Shown: positions 56,966 to 64,000 of the stretch, one piece after another | Position numbering within the stretch: the first letter of the stretch is position 1 | Layout: the number at the start of each line of letters is the position of its first letter | Source of the DNA: an uncultured Winogradskyella sp. | Lineage (GTDB): Bacteria > Bacteroidota > Bacteroidia > Flavobacteriales > Flavobacteriaceae | Reading direction: 5' to 3' | Assembly (NCBI RefSeq): GCF_947496485.1 | Contig: NZ_CANMCZ010000001.1 | Coordinates: 553,596-617,595, forward strand | Length of the DNA: 64,000 nt | Notes under the pieces: generated by a model | What the model was told of the DNA's origin: nothing | What the model saw: the letters and a program-made list of their open reading frames with translations, nothing else | Databases searched by the model: none | Program-made: the position numbers and the translations under genes

Positions 56966-58057
56966 TTAACACATTTTTTTCAAAGTTTCAACAATTCGTT
57001 CGGCTGTCTTACCATCCCATAATGGAATATAATTTCCTATTTTCCATTTTCCTGCAAATAATTTATCAAGAAATGGTTTAAGATTTTTAGGGTTTGTGCC
57101 TACTAACTCGTTAGTCCCCAAAGTAATGGTCTCTGGCCGCTCTGTATTGTCACGTAAGGTTAAGCACGGGACTCTCATTATAGAAGCTTCTTCAGTTATA
57201 CCACCTGAATCAGTAATTACCGCTTTTGCTCTCTCCACTAAATAATTGAATTCTAAATAACTCAAAGGCTCAACCATATGTAGCCTAGAATGATTCACGT
57301 TGAGACGTTTTAAAATTTTCGCAGTTCTTGGGTGCACTGGAAAGACCAAAGGTAATTCTTGGGTATTCGCAATAATTTCGTCAATCATATCCTTTAATTG
57401 CGATTCTTCATCTACATTTGCAGGTCGATGCAATGTCATTACAATATAATTCCGTTCTTTTAATCCCAATTCGTCCCAAACTATAGGTTGAGTAAAGTTG
57501 GGGCGTTGTTTTAATAAGGTATCTATCATCGTGTTTCCGACAAAGAAAATCTGATCGTCTTTTACTCCACTGTTTTTCAAATTAGCATTTGCAGATTCAG
57601 ATGTGGTGAAAAAGTAATTAGTAATGCTGTCCGTTACTAAACGGTTAATCTCTTCTGGCATTGACCAATCATCTGATCTAATACCACCCTCTACATGTGC
57701 TACTTCTACATGTAATTTTTGAGCGACCAGAGCACATGCCATAGTAGAGGTAACATCACCGACAACAAGTACTAAATCTGCAGGATTTGTCATTAATTCT
57801 TTCTCAAAACTGATCATAATTGCTGCTGTCTGCTCAGCCTGTGTACCACCACTACATTCTAAATTAACATGGGGTTTAGGAATTTCTAACTGTTCAAAAA
57901 AACTACCAGACATATTTTTGTCATAATGTTGTCCTGTGTGTACTAATCGGAAATCGATTTCGAAATTCTCTTCTTTTGCTTTTTGAATAGCATGAATAAT
58001 TGGTGCAATCTTCATAAAATTAGGACGTGCACCAGCAATTATTGTGACTTTATACAT
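56966..58057 (-). CDS. wecB: UDP-GlcNAc 2-epimerase (non-hydrolysing)
   Basis: A 363-residue GT-B-fold epimerase that converts UDP-GlcNAc to UDP-ManNAc. Motifs: GARPNFMKIAPI, HTGQHYDKNMSG, VGDVTSTMAC, HVEGGIRSDD and, near the end, ITDSGGITEEA. The length is normal. It supplies ManNAc to the WecG-like transferase encoded next downstream of... the operon order on the minus strand places wecG-like first, then wecB, then wecA. Confidence 0.95.
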   Translation of the reverse strand: MYKVTIIAGARPNFMKIAPIIHAIQKAKEENFEIDFRLVHTGQHYDKNMSGSFFEQLEIPKPHVNLECSGGTQAEQTAAIMISFEKELMTNPADLVLVVGDVTSTMACALVAQKLHVEVAHVEGGIRSDDWSMPEEINRLVTDSITNYFFTTSESANANLKNSGVKDDQIFFVGNTMIDTLLKQRPNFTQPIVWDELGLKERNYIVMTLHRPANVDEESQLKDMIDEIIANTQELPLVFPVHPRTAKILKRLNVNHSRLHMVEPLSYLEFNYLVERAKAVITDSGGITEEASIMRVPCLTLRDNTERPETITLGTNELVGTNPKNLKPFLDKLFAGKWKIGNYIPLWDGKTAERIVETLKKMC

Positions 58058-58081
58058 ATTTAAATAAAATTGAAAACCGGA

Positions 58082-58780
58082 TTAATATCGATTTAAATGC
58101 AAATTAACGAAAAAACGAACTAAATGAATCTGTCTTTTTATTCTTGATGGTTGACTTAGTAATCTATACGTCCACTCCATATTATTCTTAACCCACCATT
58201 CTGGAGCACGTTTTACATTTCCTGTATAAACATCAAAACTGCCTCCTAAGCCCTGATATACGGCTTTGTGCTCCTTTTGAATACGTTCCATCAATAATTC
58301 TTGTTTTGGTGAGCCCATAGCAACAAAAATAACATCTGGGCTATGCTTTTTTATATCTTCGATTAAAACAAGTTCTTCTTCCTCAGTTTTAATATATCCG
58401 TTTCTAAAATTAACAATATTAATACCATTAAACTCAGACCTTAATTTTTTAACTGTGGCATCAATTATCTCTTGTTTTCCCCCTACTAAATAAAAGGATT
58501 TTGTTTTATAATAATTCTCAACAACATCTAACCAAAGCTCACAACCTGGAATTTTAACCACCTTAACAGCACCTTTTTTCTGTAAGGCCCAAACTGCACC
58601 AATCCCATCTGGATACCCTAGGTTTCTATTAATTAACGCTCTACTTTCATCTGTTGCGTGCAAAATCTTTTCAGCATTAACCGCTACCATTATTTTATGG
58701 TTATCAAAAGCATATTGCATCAATTCTTTTCGAGATGTAGGAGCAAATGTCATTACTCCGTTTAAGGATTTAGCTTCCAT
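58082..58780 (-). CDS. WecG/TagA/CpsF-family glycosyltransferase
   Basis: A 232-residue GT26 enzyme that usually adds ManNAc or ManNAcA to lipid-linked GlcNAc. Motifs: NRNLGYPDGIGAVWALQ near residue 50, YLVGGKQEIIDAT near 95, and VIFVAMGSPKQELLME. The C-terminus (APEWWVKNNMEWTYRLLSQPSRIKRQ) is typical and helps membrane attachment. Beside wecB and wecA it defines a GlcNAc-ManNAc linkage unit. Confidence 0.92.
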   Translation of the reverse strand: MEAKSLNGVMTFAPTSRKELMQYAFDNHKIMVAVNAEKILHATDESRALINRNLGYPDGIGAVWALQKKGAVKVVKIPGCELWLDVVENYYKTKSFYLVGGKQEIIDATVKKLRSEFNGINIVNFRNGYIKTEEEELVLIEDIKKHSPDVIFVAMGSPKQELLMERIQKEHKAVYQGLGGSFDVYTGNVKRAPEWWVKNNMEWTYRLLSQPSRIKRQIHLVRFFVNLHLNRY

Positions 58781-58781
58781 T

Positions 58782-59984
58782 TTATTTCGAATTTGTTTCT
58801 AGCAAATAATGGGCCATGGCATTAAACATAAAGGCATTACTCCATCGCATATATGAGATTTTAGAACTCATTCCCTTTCTATATTGATAGTAAAAATAGC
58901 CTTTCTTATGTTGCATATTATTTATAGTCCATTGTAAAACCTTTGAAAGTAAAGCCTCGTTAGCTTGAAATGCCTTCATTTTTGATAAGGTAACAATAAC
59001 TTGCGCCGGACAGTGAATATCAATAGGAAAAGTTTTATCGTGATAATATTTAGGCATACCATCAGCTTCAAAGAAATTTTCTAAATAGTATTTTAACCCT
59101 TTATCTAAATATATTTGAAAACTTTGATCTCCAGTATTTTGTTGATAGGTTTCAATAGCATCTAAATTAAACCCTGTGTGAAAACTGTCGATCCAAGATT
59201 GTACCGTCAGCAAACCGTAGATCCATGAACCGTCTTCATTTTGTAAATCGCAAGCTGCACTTACTGCCTTTTTTGCTAATTCTAAATGCTCTTGACTCTT
59301 AGTGTACTTATATGAATAGCTTAAAATCTTCGCACCTAACAAAGATGCATTAATAACTGTATTATTTCCATCTTCTACGCTATAAGAAAAAATAATTCCT
59401 CTTTGATGTTTTGTTCTTGACAGATCATTTACAACAAAATCTGCAGCAGTTAAGGTTTCTTTTAAAACCCTTTCATCTTTAGTTATTTCATAGCTTTCTA
59501 GTAGAGCTTCCACACAAAAGCAAGTTGCAACAACTGTTGGAGTATGTTTCTTAAAAAGAAATAGTCGTCTTGCTTGCCAATCAAAATTATAACCCCAAGC
59601 TGAGCCCGAATACCCTTTAGATCTTAATGTTAACAATAAATCAGAAAGTTCATTGATACGTTGCAATATCTCTTCTTTAGTACCGAATTCATCATTTCCA
59701 TTTTTGGCTAATTGATACAAACGACAATAGCCTAAAAGGAATAATGAAACACCTTTTGTGTTGTGTTCTTTAGGGACTAAAAGTATCTTACGAAAGTTAA
59801 TTGGACTTCGTTTAAATCCTTGAATCCAAGCTAGTCTCGCTAAATCCCAATGCTTTAATGGCAAAGCCTGAAAAACCTTAGAGTTCATCCCATCATAAGG
59901 ATCCCAACCTTTAAAGTTTTCAGCTTCACAATAGCTTTTAAGCCTTTTAAAATTGGATGCAATATTAGATTTCAACTTGCTCAC
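58782..59984 (-). CDS. Alpha-helical toroid-like protein of EPS cluster, unknown
   Basis: A 400-residue soluble protein without signal peptide. Repeated helical pairs with aromatic turns (YNFDWQARRLF, NEDGSWIYG, YFYYQYRKG, SNAFMFNAMAHY) suggest an alpha/alpha barrel like those of glycan-processing enzymes. From memory, relatives in capsule clusters carry unreliable names. The start is a GTG (59984), 20 bases inside the upstream gene; the next in-frame ATG would remove 27 residues. One base separates it from the WecG-like gene downstream. A role in modifying the glycan is inferred from position only. Confidence 0.6.
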   Translation of the reverse strand: MSKLKSNIASNFKRLKSYCEAENFKGWDPYDGMNSKVFQALPLKHWDLARLAWIQGFKRSPINFRKILLVPKEHNTKGVSLFLLGYCRLYQLAKNGNDEFGTKEEILQRINELSDLLLTLRSKGYSGSAWGYNFDWQARRLFLFKKHTPTVVATCFCVEALLESYEITKDERVLKETLTAADFVVNDLSRTKHQRGIIFSYSVEDGNNTVINASLLGAKILSYSYKYTKSQEHLELAKKAVSAACDLQNEDGSWIYGLLTVQSWIDSFHTGFNLDAIETYQQNTGDQSFQIYLDKGLKYYLENFFEADGMPKYYHDKTFPIDIHCPAQVIVTLSKMKAFQANEALLSKVLQWTINNMQHKKGYFYYQYRKGMSSKISYMRWSNAFMFNAMAHYLLETNSK

Positions 59985-62103
59985 CTCCGCGTTTTACAGA
60001 TTCTAAAACTTTAAATGATGCTTTTGTAACGGCAACAATATCGTCAAAAGGAATTGGTGCTTTGCCATCGGTTAACAACCCACTTACAAAAGCTTCAACC
60101 ATTTCTTTCTGACCTTTATTTTGATTAAAAATCTTATCCTTTTTAGGTTTTCCTTTTCCGTAAATTTTCAATTCTTTAAAATCATTCAAGGTTGCTGAAA
60201 GTCCGGCAGAAAACACCTCCACATATTCTTTAGTCATGGATTTAGAACCGTTAGCATAATAGGCTACTACACCGGAAGACCCATTTTCAAATTGAATTAA
60301 TATGTTTAATGTGTCATTTAAATTATTAGCGTCTGGAAGTGCCGATGCCGACACTTTAACTGGAAGACTTCCGTTGAGATAAGTCAAGTAATCAATGAAA
60401 TGACAGACTTCACCTAATACACGGCCACCACCAATTTCTAAATCCTGTATCCAATTATCACCAGGAATTGAACCTGCATTAATTCTATAAAGCATGGTCA
60501 TAGGGTTATTACCTAAGGCTTTCTTCAATTTTTTAGTTAGCGGAGAAAAGCGTCTGTTAAAACCTACCATCACGGCTTTATTTGCTCTAGATTGTGCTTC
60601 AATGATTTCGTTCAATTCAGATTCTAATAGACATAAAGGTTTTTCAACAAAAACATTTTTGTTGGCTTTTAAGCTTTTTAAAACATATGATCCATGTGAA
60701 TCGTGACGGGTTGCCACAAAAACCGTATTGGTTTTCTCATCTAAGACATCGCCTTCGTTTGTAGCACAAAATTGAAACTTAAATTTCTCGGCTACTCGTT
60801 TAGAGGTCGTTCCAGTATTTGTTAACACACCTACTCTGCCTACATCATTCGAATCAGGTATATTTGGTAATAAATTTCCTTGAGCATAACTACCAGCTCC
60901 AATGAATGAAATATTGATTTTCCCTAATTGCTCAGTTTCAGAAGTAATGATTTTAGATTTATTAGCCGTTTTTTCTGTATTGTATTTTAAAGCAATACCT
61001 GTAAATGGTTCAGCTTTGGACACCACTAAATCAAATGCTTCTTTTGCATTATCAAACTCAAATTCGTGAGTAGTTAAATAACCAATATCTATTTTCTTAG
61101 TTGCAATTAAATTCTGAAAGGCTTCCATGTTGCGTTTTTCTGTCCAACGCACATAAGGTAATGGATAATCGATACCCTTTTCCTCATAATTTAGATCATA
61201 ACGTCCCGGACCGTACGAACACGCCATTTTCAATTCTAGTTCTTTTCGGTACCAATAAGGATCGCGCTCAAAACCTGTAGGTACAGCACCTAAAACAACA
61301 ACTTTTCCTTTTTTACGGGCTATTGCTCCTGCAAAATTTATAGGATCTAAGCTATTTGTTGCTGCCGCTATAATTACGGCATCAGTACCATAACCATTCG
61401 TTAAACTTAAAATCTGTTCTTCTACTCCTGCCGCGTTTCTGGTTAAACCTAAATCAACCACTTTATGGTCAACAGCTTGCTTTACTGCGGCTTCAGATAC
61501 ATCTACACCTATGACAGTGACTCCAGAAGCTTTTAAAATTAAAGCTGCCAATTGTCCTAATAATCCCAGACCAATAATAACACAAGATTCACCCAATCGT
61601 AAATCTGCTTGACGTACACCTTGCATAGAGATTGCTCCTAAAGTGTTGTACGCTGCATCCTTTAAATTAGTGTCTTTATCTAACTTAACACAAAGATTTA
61701 TTGGCACTGAAACAATTTCTGCATGATTTGCATAACCTGCACCTGCACAGGCAACTTTATCACCCACTTCAAACTCGGTAACCCCTTCTCCAACTTCTAT
61801 GACTTCTCCTGCACAGCTGTATCCTAATGGTGAGTAGGCATCTAGTTTTTTCATTACAGCTCTGTAGGTTTGAACTGGACCTTGTTTTTTAAAGGTGTCT
61901 ATAACTTGCTTTACTTGTTGTGGCCGCTCCTTTGCTTTACCAATTAAGCTTTTACGTGCTGCTACGACTGTAGACCCCTCTGTACCTGCACTAATAATGG
62001 AATAATGGTTTTTAACGATTACCATTCCTTTGCCTAATTGAGGATATGGCACATCCTGAATTATCATATCGCCAGATCCTAGCTTTTGTGTAAGTTGTTG
62101 CAT
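59965..62103 (-). CDS. Two-domain oxidoreductase (MDR plus Gfo/Idh/MocA)
   Basis: A 712-residue fusion. Residues about 1-370 are a zinc-alcohol-dehydrogenase-like MDR domain (YSCAGEVIEVGEGV, VIIGLGLLGQLAALILKASG). Residues about 395-710 are a Gfo/Idh/MocA domain (ISFIGAGSYAQGNLLPNI, then EKPLCLLESEL and NRRFSPLTKKL). Such bi-domain proteins are common in EPS clusters and may oxidise or epimerise a nucleotide sugar or glycan residue. Its ATG overlaps the upstream glycosyltransferase stop by one base. Confidence 0.88.
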   Translation of the reverse strand: MQQLTQKLGSGDMIIQDVPYPQLGKGMVIVKNHYSIISAGTEGSTVVAARKSLIGKAKERPQQVKQVIDTFKKQGPVQTYRAVMKKLDAYSPLGYSCAGEVIEVGEGVTEFEVGDKVACAGAGYANHAEIVSVPINLCVKLDKDTNLKDAAYNTLGAISMQGVRQADLRLGESCVIIGLGLLGQLAALILKASGVTVIGVDVSEAAVKQAVDHKVVDLGLTRNAAGVEEQILSLTNGYGTDAVIIAAATNSLDPINFAGAIARKKGKVVVLGAVPTGFERDPYWYRKELELKMACSYGPGRYDLNYEEKGIDYPLPYVRWTEKRNMEAFQNLIATKKIDIGYLTTHEFEFDNAKEAFDLVVSKAEPFTGIALKYNTEKTANKSKIITSETEQLGKINISFIGAGSYAQGNLLPNIPDSNDVGRVGVLTNTGTTSKRVAEKFKFQFCATNEGDVLDEKTNTVFVATRHDSHGSYVLKSLKANKNVFVEKPLCLLESELNEIIEAQSRANKAVMVGFNRRFSPLTKKLKKALGNNPMTMLYRINAGSIPGDNWIQDLEIGGGRVLGEVCHFIDYLTYLNGSLPVKVSASALPDANNLNDTLNILIQFENGSSGVVAYYANGSKSMTKEYVEVFSAGLSATLNDFKELKIYGKGKPKKDKIFNQNKGQKEMVEAFVSGLLTDGKAPIPFDDIVAVTKASFKVLESVKRGGEQVEI

Positions 62104-63269
62104 TATGCTATAATATCTTTAATTTTTTTATGTAAAATATTTCTTGAAAAATTATCTCTTATTAACACTACTTCATTCTTTTTTGATTGAATTTCCTTTG
62201 TGTTTAAACTTTGCAAAAGTACATCCAAATCTTCTGAATTAAAATTACATTGCCAACCAATATTATTTTCTACTACAAAATTAGAGCTATCATTATCTCC
62301 TAACACAATAATAGGTAACATTGCAGCCATATAATCAAATATTTTATTTGGTAAAGATGATGTAATCATTGGTAAAATTCCAATGTCTTTATCTTCCAAA
62401 TGTTCAACCATTGCATTTCTCTCAATTTTACCTAAAATCTCGATATTTTGAATATTATGAGTATTTATATAATTAATAACTTCCTTGTATCGTTCACCTG
62501 TTCCATCCTCTCCAAGAATTGTTAAATGCAGTTTGTCATTCTTCCTAAGAACTTTTAGTATTGGCATAATATCTATCTGGTGTTGCAATTGTGCAACGCA
62601 TACCAATTTTAAAATAGCACTTTCGTGATGCTCTTTTGATTTAACATCGATCCATCTTTCGTTCTCCCATCCAAGTGGCACAAGACTAGAAGGAGTATTT
62701 TTCGCATATCTTCTTAGCCATAATTTGAATGAAGGAGCTACGTGCAATGATCCTGAATAATATTTTAAAGATGGCTTTAAATAGATATTACAATAAATTT
62801 CGAAAATCTTTTTCTTTCTTTTATTTTCAATATCTAAAGCATCTGGCCATATATCTTGAATATCTAAATAAATTTTTACACCTCTTATTCGTTTCAGCAT
62901 AGCCATAAAAAAAATAAGTTCTACTGGTCGAGATGGTAACAGTATTCTATCTTGCTTCGAAACTTTAAAAAGTAAAATGAAGAATAACCGTAAAGAAAAT
63001 AAAAAATTAGATATCACACGTCTTGGTGAAACATTAGAGTAATAACCTAATACACCTAATACGTTTAAGTCGTACCCTAAATTGAAAGTTGCTGCTTTAA
63101 TTTCCTGCTTTGAAAAAAAACGTTTTTCAGCATGATAAAAATTTGAAGTGTAGTAAGTTATTTCTTCTCCTTGTTCAATAAAAAATTGTGCCATATTAGG
63201 AAATCTATTACCACGTTTTGTGAGAATAGATTCTGTTGGACCTATTAAATAAAGTTTATCTTTTTTCAA
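62103..63269 (-). CDS. Family 4 glycosyltransferase
   Basis: A 388-residue GT-B enzyme, N-terminal acceptor domain (MKKDKLYLIGPTESILTKRG) and C-terminal donor domain with LTILGEDGTGERYKEV and IGILPMITSSLPNKIFDYMAAMLPI, where the usual acidic pair is altered. The only possible start is TTG at 63269, since a stop precedes it directly. It overlaps the upstream gene by 14 bases, so coupling is likely. The sugar cannot be told. Confidence 0.85.
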   Translation of the reverse strand: MKKDKLYLIGPTESILTKRGNRFPNMAQFFIEQGEEITYYTSNFYHAEKRFFSKQEIKAATFNLGYDLNVLGVLGYYSNVSPRRVISNFLFSLRLFFILLFKVSKQDRILLPSRPVELIFFMAMLKRIRGVKIYLDIQDIWPDALDIENKRKKKIFEIYCNIYLKPSLKYYSGSLHVAPSFKLWLRRYAKNTPSSLVPLGWENERWIDVKSKEHHESAILKLVCVAQLQHQIDIMPILKVLRKNDKLHLTILGEDGTGERYKEVINYINTHNIQNIEILGKIERNAMVEHLEDKDIGILPMITSSLPNKIFDYMAAMLPIIVLGDNDSSNFVVENNIGWQCNFNSEDLDVLLQSLNTKEIQSKKNEVVLIRDNFSRNILHKKIKDIIA

Positions 63270-64000
63270 TTAAAGAGATGTATTTAGATTCAAATAGTTT
63301 TGTTATTTGATGAATATCAAATGTATTAGAATATAGTTCAGCATTTTTAATTTTATTTTTATTAAAATTCTCATTGTTTGCACAATATTGTAGTGCTTTT
63401 AATAAATCATTCGAATCCTTAACATTTACAAATAATCCATTTTCTTTTGGAACAATTAAATCTGAAAGCGCTCCGACTCTTGTTGTAATACAAAATAAAC
63501 CTGAGGCTAAGGCTTCAAGTAAGCTATTCGGACAACCTTCAGTATAAGAAGGTAATACATAAACATCATTATTCGCATATAATTGATATTTGTTGCTTCC
63601 TGTAACTCTTCCTAAAAAGGATACTTTATCCATCGGGACATTACTTCGTTGTAGTTTTTCTATTAATGTGTTTGTATAACCTGTTTTATTTTCGTGACCA
63701 ACAATTGTAAAATTATAACTATCTAGTTGATTGTCTTGATGAAGCAAAATAATAGCATTTATTAATTCTTCAATGCCTTTTAAATCTTGAATCCTTCCTA
63801 GAAACAAGACCCTTACATTTTTTAAATTTGAAGAAGTTTTAGGTTCAACTATTTCAGTTTTATCAATGGCAGTTGTTGTTACTAAAATATCGGTTGTGTG
63901 TTTAGGTTTAAGTTGTTGTAAATTATTTCTAAAAGAGGAAGCTAAAACAACCTGGCGGGTATTTTTTTGAAACACAAAATTGAAGAGTTTTCTTAGAACA
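63256..64000 (-). CDS. Family 4 glycosyltransferase, 5' end outside window
   Basis: The frame is open to the right edge (VLRKLFNFV precedes the internal GTG at 63975), so the start lies beyond 64000. The visible part is the donor half of a GT4: VRVLFLGRIQDLKGIEELINAI, then VYVLPSYTEGCPNSLLEALASGL with the E-x7-E motif, and VGALSDLI. It probably adds a sugar to the same glycan. Most upstream visible gene of the cluster. Confidence 0.88.
   Translation of the reverse strand, partial: VLRKLFNFVFQKNTRQVVLASSFRNNLQQLKPKHTTDILVTTTAIDKTEIVEPKTSSNLKNVRVLFLGRIQDLKGIEELINAIILLHQDNQLDSYNFTIVGHENKTGYTNTLIEKLQRSNVPMDKVSFLGRVTGSNKYQLYANNDVYVLPSYTEGCPNSLLEALASGLFCITTRVGALSDLIVPKENGLFVNVKDSNDLLKALQYCANNENFNKNKIKNAELYSNTFDIHQITKLFESKYISLIEKR

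Noticed and set aside
1..64000. CRISPR arrays, tRNA/rRNA genes, insertion sequences or prophage
   Set aside because: No regular repeat-spacer array, cloverleaf, transposase or phage gene was seen by eye.

Overview
The window is AT-rich chromosomal DNA that looks like a marine member of the Flavobacteriaceae (Bacteroidetes). The evidence is: several type IX secretion (T9SS) genes with T9SS-sorted cargo; TAnnTTTG -7 promoter boxes and no Shine-Dalgarno leaders; a short primary sigma factor; a TamA-like lipoprotein (TamL); the porT/ubiE neighbourhood; and a Na+-pumping NADH dehydrogenase (NQR). I cannot name the genus. I see no rRNA, tRNA, CRISPR array, insertion sequence or prophage. No stretch over 300 bases lacks a gene.

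Layout. 1-900: the 3' end of a cupin lipoprotein gene and a small Cys-rich protein. 932-7078 (minus): the complete nqrABCDEF operon. 7241-13160: T9SS plug protein, a PLP decarboxylase, ApaG, a DUF6695-like protein and P5C dehydrogenase. 13307-21351: secreted and envelope proteins, including a T9SS-sorted hydrolase, an Omp28-type lipoprotein, a TlpA-like thioredoxin, an outer-membrane barrel, a T9SS-sorted Omp28-like protein and a small T9SS-sorted protein. 21417-28000: a MORN-like repeat protein, RsmG, a fatty-acid desaturase, an aminotransferase and two small membrane proteins. 28077-32982 (minus): TrkA/TrkH potassium uptake followed by a lipoprotein and a DUF5723-like protein. 33187-40374: UbiE, PorT, a TrmH-type methyltransferase, TamL, fructose-bisphosphate aldolase and AccD. 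40386-52464: lipoproteins, an orphan histidine kinase, S15, PNPase, an HTH regulator, a glycosyltransferase, RpoD, ribulose-phosphate epimerase and a CBS protein. 52567-64000 (minus): an exopolysaccharide cluster (Wzc, Wza, WecA, WecB, WecG-like, an alpha-helical protein, a two-domain oxidoreductase and two family-4 glycosyltransferases) that runs off the right edge.

How the parts fit. NQR supplies a sodium motive force. TrkAH handles potassium. PorT and the plug protein serve the T9SS, which would export three proteins encoded here with C-terminal sorting domains. Three CxxC proteins within 5 kb, beside an outer-membrane barrel, suggest an extracytoplasmic thiol module. The right-hand cluster would make a lipid-linked glycan and export it through a Wza/Wzc system.

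Most of the window is ordinary core genome. The best leads for something undescribed are the thiol cluster at 15.1-20.5 kb, the Cys-rich protein beside nqrF, and a 23-base palindrome present in two distant intergenic regions. Family names for DUF-type proteins are recalled from memory and were not searched.
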